Source: Chryseobacterium camelliae (GTDB taxonomy: Bacteria > Bacteroidota > Bacteroidia > Flavobacteriales > Weeksellaceae). From it: DNA of 64,000 bases. The stretch is taken from contig NZ_CP115859.1 of NCBI RefSeq assembly GCF_027920545.1, forward strand, positions 1 to 64,000, given 5' to 3'. The notes under the pieces were generated by a model. It had not been told where the DNA came from. It made no database searches and saw nothing but the letters and a program-made list of their open reading frames with translations. Shown in pieces: positions 60,369-64,000 of the stretch. The first letter of the stretch is position 1; each line of letters begins with the position of its first letter. A program made the translations under genes and the position numbers.

Positions 60369-60992
60369 TTATCTAAATCCTCCGCCACTTCTTCTGGAAT
60401 TGTTGTTTTGCTGAGAATTATTCTGTTGGCTTCTGTTTTCCGAATTGTTTCTGAATTCGCGGTTCGAATTGCTATTCCCTGAAGAATTGTTTCTGAATCC
60501 GCCATTTGAATTATTATTCTTGTTGTTTGACGGGGCATTTCTAAATCCTCCTCGGTTGTTATTGCCTTTTTGATTGTTCTGATTATTTTGATTTCTGAAA
60601 CCGTTATTGGGTCTCTGGCTTCCCTGATTGTTTCCGTTACCCGGTCTGAATCCGCCATTTGAAGTTCCGTCATTCACACCCCCTCTGAATCCGTTGTTAG
60701 GTCTCTGTGAAGTGGTTCCTCTTCTTTCTACATATACTTTTCTTCTTGAATTATTATAATTGTAGTAATAGTAAGGCATTCCGTTATCATAATAATAGGT
60801 ATAATCGTTTCTGTAATAATAACCATCATTTCCCCAATATCCGCCGCTTCCGTAATATCCGCTCGGTGCGTAATAATATCCGTTATTATAATAAGGATCA
60901 CCATATCCGTATCCGGAATCTGCATATACTGCACAAGAAGTAAGGCTGCTCATAATGAAAATGCCAAATGCAATTTTTAATAAATTTTTCAT
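60369..60992 (-). CDS. Low-complexity Tyr/Asn/Gly-rich lipoprotein
   Basis: A 207-residue lipoprotein (lipobox SSLTSC, Cys20). Residues about 25-85 are Tyr/Gly rich (YYYAPSGYYGSGGYW), and about 95-207 are repeats of an NGGFR/NNGFR core separated by Asn/Gln tracts, ending SGGGFR. Such intrinsically disordered tails occur on surface or envelope proteins; no enzymatic domain is present. It starts 4 nt after pnuC, so the two share a transcript. Confidence 0.75.
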   Translation of the reverse strand: MKNLLKIAFGIFIMSSLTSCAVYADSGYGYGDPYYNNGYYYAPSGYYGSGGYWGNDGYYYRNDYTYYYDNGMPYYYYNYNNSRRKVYVERRGTTSQRPNNGFRGGVNDGTSNGGFRPGNGNNQGSQRPNNGFRNQNNQNNQKGNNNRGGFRNAPSNNKNNNSNGGFRNNSSGNSNSNREFRNNSENRSQQNNSQQNNNSRRSGGGFR

Positions 60993-60996
60993 GACT

Positions 60997-61668
60997 TTAT
61001 TGTACTTTTTTTTCTTTAAAACTTTTTTTCCAATTAAGGTATCCTAAGATAGCCATTATAGTAAATACCAAATATTGAACCGAAGTGATTCCGAGTCCCT
61101 TATAAATCATCATAGGCATACAAATAAAATCACCTATGATCCAAAAAATCCAGTTCTCTATACGTCTTTTAGCCATAAACCACATTCCGACTAAAAATAT
61201 GGAAGTAGTGATGATATCCAGTTTATTTCCCCAATCCAGATGATATAAACCAAGATTCGTGCCTTCCATAGAAAACTGATTATCTATATAAGGCTTATAA
61301 TAATAGATAACGGTGACTAAGAGTAAACTTAATACAAAAAGCAGGCTCCCATATACCCATTCCTTTCTGGAAGCCCAGGTTACTTCCACGTGAATGTGAT
61401 CCTCAGAATTTTTTGCCCATAAGATCCATCCGTAAACACTCATTACCGTATAATAAACATTAATCATGCAATCTCCCAGCAAACCGAAATTGAAAAGGAT
61501 GTAAACATAAATTAAAGTAGAAATAATTCCGGTAGGATAGACCCATATGTTTTTTTTGATGGAAAAGTATACACTCAAAATTCCGAAGACAGTAGCAAAG
61601 GATTCCAGGAAAATTTGAAAAGAAGAGTAGCTTTCATAGGGTTTTATGAAAAGATCATATATATTCAT
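60997..61668 (-). CDS. pnuC: Nicotinamide riboside transporter PnuC
   Basis: A 223-residue membrane transporter for nicotinamide riboside, feeding NAD salvage. About seven helices; PnuC features include SVYFSIKKNIWVYPTGIIST, SVYGWILWAK and the RRIENWIFWIIGDFI segment. A start at 61668 (MNIYDLFIKPYES) is preferred; an in-frame ATG at 61686 would add six residues. A thiamine-specific PnuT role is possible for some relatives, but no TPP-type leader was recognised. Confidence 0.88.
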   Translation of the reverse strand: MNIYDLFIKPYESYSSFQIFLESFATVFGILSVYFSIKKNIWVYPTGIISTLIYVYILFNFGLLGDCMINVYYTVMSVYGWILWAKNSEDHIHVEVTWASRKEWVYGSLLFVLSLLLVTVIYYYKPYIDNQFSMEGTNLGLYHLDWGNKLDIITTSIFLVGMWFMAKRRIENWIFWIIGDFICMPMMIYKGLGITSVQYLVFTIMAILGYLNWKKSFKEKKVQ

Positions 61669-61833
61669 GTGATCAAAAATAAACAAAAAATAAGACAGTT
61701 GGAAATGATTGAAACATAGTGATAATCAGTTTTTTAAAATTGATTTTTTAAAATTAATGATGAAAAATTGTCAATAAACGTTAAGGTTTCTAAATTTTTT
61801 ATATTTTCGTAAATCTTTAATAAATAATAAAAT

Positions 61834-63354
61834 ATGTCTAAAATCTGGACGAAAAAGCCCATGAGTGCTTTTGAGAATGATGTTAAAAGTAGTCAACTTA
61901 AAAGGGTACTTGGTAAATGGAGTCTTACAGCTATCGGGATCGGAGCGATCATTGGAGGCGGAATTTTTGTATTAACGGGTACAGGTGCTTATTATCATGC
62001 CGGACCTGCATTGGCACTTTCCTTTATTATTGCAGGGATTGCTTGTGTTTTCGCTGCTTTATGTTATTCGGAATTTGCTTCCATTCTGCCTGTAGAGGGC
62101 TCCGCTTATGCTTATGCTTATGGAACGGTAGGAGAAATCTTTGCCTGGATTATCGGTTGGGGATTGATCCTCGAATATGCAATGGGATCCATGACGGTAG
62201 CCGTTTCGTGGTCCGGATACTTTAATAAATTGCTGAAAATGTTTGGTGTTCACTTACCGGATTATCTTACTTCAGATCCTGCAAGTTATACCGGAGAAGG
62301 TTTTTCAATGAATTTACCGGCCTTTATCATTGTTTTAGTAGTAATTTCCATATTAATAAAAGGAACTAAAGAAGCTGCAAAGGCAAACAACCTTATTGTA
62401 ATTATGAAAGTTTCGGCTGTATTATTTGTGATTATTGCCGGTGCATTCTTCATCAATGCTGCGAACTGGGATCCGTTTATTCCTGCTCAGAAAATGGTAA
62501 TGGAGGGAGAACAAATGAAGGAAGCTTACGGTATTCAGGGGGTAATTTCCGGAGCTGCAGCTATTTTCTTTGCGTATGTAGGGTTTGATGCGGTTTCTAC
62601 ACAAGCTGGAGAGGCTATTAATCCTAAAAAAGATGTGCCGTTTGCGATTATTGTTTCACTTTTGGTGTGTACAGTGCTATATATTTTAGTTTCATTGGTT
62701 CTTACAGGAATGATGCATTATACAGACTTTAACCCACAAGGTAAGTTTCCGGATGCTATTAAAGCTCCTGTAGCTTATGCATTTGAAATTGCAGGACAAG
62801 GATGGGCCGGATATATCATCACGATTGCTGCAACCGTAGGTTTGATTTCTGTATTAATGGTAATGATTATGGGACAGTCAAGAATTTTCTTGGGAATGTC
62901 TAAAGACGGTTTGATCCCTAAAATGTTCAGCGATGTACACCCGGTAAGAAAAACTCCTGCAAAAAGTTTAATGCTTTTAGGAATTGTAATTGCTACGGTA
63001 GCTTCATTAACGCCGATTAGTAAATTAGCGGATATGACGAGCTTCGGTACATTATTTGCCTTTACGATGGTGTGTGTAGCGGTTTGGATTTTAAGAAAAA
63101 GAGAACCGAACTTGCCAAGAAATTTTAAAGTTCCTGCATTGCCTATTATTGCAACATTAGGAATTTGTATCAATGTGTATCTGATCTGGAACTTAAGCCA
63201 TGAAGCAAAATTACTATCAACAGCATGGTTGGCTCTTGGAGTGATTATCTATTTTGCATATAGTCTTAAACATTCTAAACTTCACAAAGTAGGGTACGGG
63301 GAAACGTTCAAAGCGGAACAGGAACCTTTACAAAAAACTGATTTAGATTTATAA
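61834..63354 (+). CDS. APC family amino-acid permease
   Basis: A 506-residue inner-membrane amino-acid transporter with 12-14 helices. The hallmark of the first broken helix, GIGAIIGGGIFVLTG, is at about 36-50 and GFDAVSTQAGEAINPKKDVP near 250 fits the cationic amino acid transporter (CAT/YfnA) branch. Specificity cannot be decided. Single gene, divergent from pnuC. Confidence 0.93.
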   Translation: MSKIWTKKPMSAFENDVKSSQLKRVLGKWSLTAIGIGAIIGGGIFVLTGTGAYYHAGPALALSFIIAGIACVFAALCYSEFASILPVEGSAYAYAYGTVGEIFAWIIGWGLILEYAMGSMTVAVSWSGYFNKLLKMFGVHLPDYLTSDPASYTGEGFSMNLPAFIIVLVVISILIKGTKEAAKANNLIVIMKVSAVLFVIIAGAFFINAANWDPFIPAQKMVMEGEQMKEAYGIQGVISGAAAIFFAYVGFDAVSTQAGEAINPKKDVPFAIIVSLLVCTVLYILVSLVLTGMMHYTDFNPQGKFPDAIKAPVAYAFEIAGQGWAGYIITIAATVGLISVLMVMIMGQSRIFLGMSKDGLIPKMFSDVHPVRKTPAKSLMLLGIVIATVASLTPISKLADMTSFGTLFAFTMVCVAVWILRKREPNLPRNFKVPALPIIATLGICINVYLIWNLSHEAKLLSTAWLALGVIIYFAYSLKHSKLHKVGYGETFKAEQEPLQKTDLDL

Positions 63355-63372
63355 AAAATTAAAAAACAATAC

Positions 63373-63398
63373 AAATCCACAGATTTTTCTGTGGATTT
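63373..63398 (+). terminator. Terminator of the permease gene
   Basis: AAATCCACAG and CTGTGGATTT form a perfect 10-bp stem with loop ATTTTT and a T-run. Confidence 0.9.
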
Positions 63399-63400
63399 TT

Positions 63401-63408
63401 TATTTTTG
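63401..63408 (+). promoter_or_regulatory. Promoter -7 box of the last gene
   Basis: TATTTTTG fits TAnnTTTG and ends 5 nt before the ATG at 63414, again implying almost no leader. It partly overlaps the T-run of the preceding terminator. Confidence 0.45.
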
Positions 63409-63413
63409 TTTCT

Positions 63414-64000
63414 ATGAAAAAAATATTTTCCTTCTTGTTTTCGTTTTTAGGAATCCTTTCGTTTTCTCAGCAGGTAAGCTTAGAAACCCTATTGAATGAT
63501 AAAATCAGCATTCGTGCTCTTGAAGTATATGATAATAAAGTCTGGTACAGCGGAACAGATTCTAAATTTGGTTTTGTTGATATAAAAAATCCTCAACACC
63601 AGAAGCAAATGAAATTATCAGAAAAAAAATTGCAGTTCAGAACTTTGGCTCAGGACAAAAATTCTTTTTATGCAATTAACATTGAAAGTCCGGCTGAGTT
63701 TTTTAAAATCAATAAAAAAGATTTGTCATCTGAAATTGTTTTCAGAGATACGGTAAAGACGGCTTTTTATGATGCCTTACATTTTGTAAATAATGAATTA
63801 GCCTATACATTCAGTGACGCAGATAAAGATAATCGTCTGAAATTGGCTGTTTTCAAAAATGGAAAATGGAGCAGTTTCAACAATAATATCATTCTGAATG
63901 AAGGAGAGGCAGCCTTTGCGGCAAGTAATACCAATATCGTTTCAGCCAAGAAATATCTGTGGATTGCAACCGGTGGAAAGGCATCAAGGATTCTGAGGAT
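63414..64000 (+). CDS. Secreted beta-propeller-like protein (partial, cut by the window end)
   Basis: The frame stays open from ATG to the window end (195 codons). A signal peptide (about 1-18, LSFSQQ) is followed by SIRALEVYDNKVWYSGTDSK and repeated strand units such as FGFVDIKN, LAVFKNGKWSSF and LWIATGGKASRIL. These resemble BNR/YCF48-type propeller blades; relatives are often labelled oxidoreductase without evidence. The C-terminal part is missing from view. Confidence 0.8.
   Translation, partial: MKKIFSFLFSFLGILSFSQQVSLETLLNDKISIRALEVYDNKVWYSGTDSKFGFVDIKNPQHQKQMKLSEKKLQFRTLAQDKNSFYAINIESPAEFFKINKKDLSSEIVFRDTVKTAFYDALHFVNNELAYTFSDADKDNRLKLAVFKNGKWSSFNNNIILNEGEAAFAASNTNIVSAKKYLWIATGGKASRILR

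Overview
The window looks like the chromosome of a Chryseobacterium-type member of the Flavobacteriia (Weeksellaceae). Three things point there: AT-rich intergenic DNA with no Shine-Dalgarno sequences, promoters carrying the Bacteroidetes -7 box TAnnTTTG, and a subtilase ending in a type IX secretion sorting domain. Genus placement rests on gene content and dispersed-repeat style, not on a search.

Layout. 1-4.6 kb: dnaA, a low-molecular-weight phosphatase, an RsmI-like methylase, a DUF2891 protein and an Mpo1-like membrane protein. 4.7-12.1 kb: an AraC regulator followed by a TolC / HlyD / MFS tripartite efflux operon, then an IutA-like TonB receptor. 12.2-14.9 kb: a MoxR-type AAA ATPase and von Willebrand A protein pair. 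15-20.4 kb: a methyltransferase, metG, an NTF2-like secreted protein, a pirin and an FMN reductase. 20.4-27.1 kb: a purine cluster purM-purN-purH-purD-guaA with structured or repeat-filled spacers, followed by pheA.

28.0-35.6 kb is an accessory segment, very AT-rich, between pheA and the next conserved genes. A 53-bp near-perfect repeat in inverted orientation lies at each end (27996-28048 and 35524-35576). Inside are an IS1595-family element with recognisable ends, several unknown small genes, a 117-nt cruciform-like palindrome, a self-contained 42-codon transcription unit with a strong leader hairpin, two copies of a tiny gene starting MKSL(K/Q)EFI, and an operon for an sce7726-like PD-(D/E)XK nuclease and an sce7725 (beta-family) protein. 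This is the most likely place for an undescribed system, probably a defence or genetic-conflict module.

35.6-50.6 kb: paralogous lipoproteins, an AarF/UbiB kinase, a DEAD-box helicase, a four-helix-bundle-like protein with an SGNH hydrolase, an iron alcohol dehydrogenase, a run of small membrane and lipoprotein genes of unknown role, PEP carboxylase and an alpha/beta hydrolase. 50.6-64 kb: a T9SS subtilase, a sugar-nucleotide group (DegT aminotransferase, galE, cytidylyltransferase), a large TonB-type receptor, mltG, dapF, a low-complexity lipoprotein, pnuC, an amino-acid permease and the start of a secreted protein cut by the window edge.

Two patterns cross the whole window. At four start codons the -7 box ends exactly 4 nt before ATG, and at a fifth 5 nt before, implying leaderless mRNAs. 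Several families of dispersed intergenic palindromic repeats recur between core genes. No tRNA, rRNA or CRISPR array was seen.
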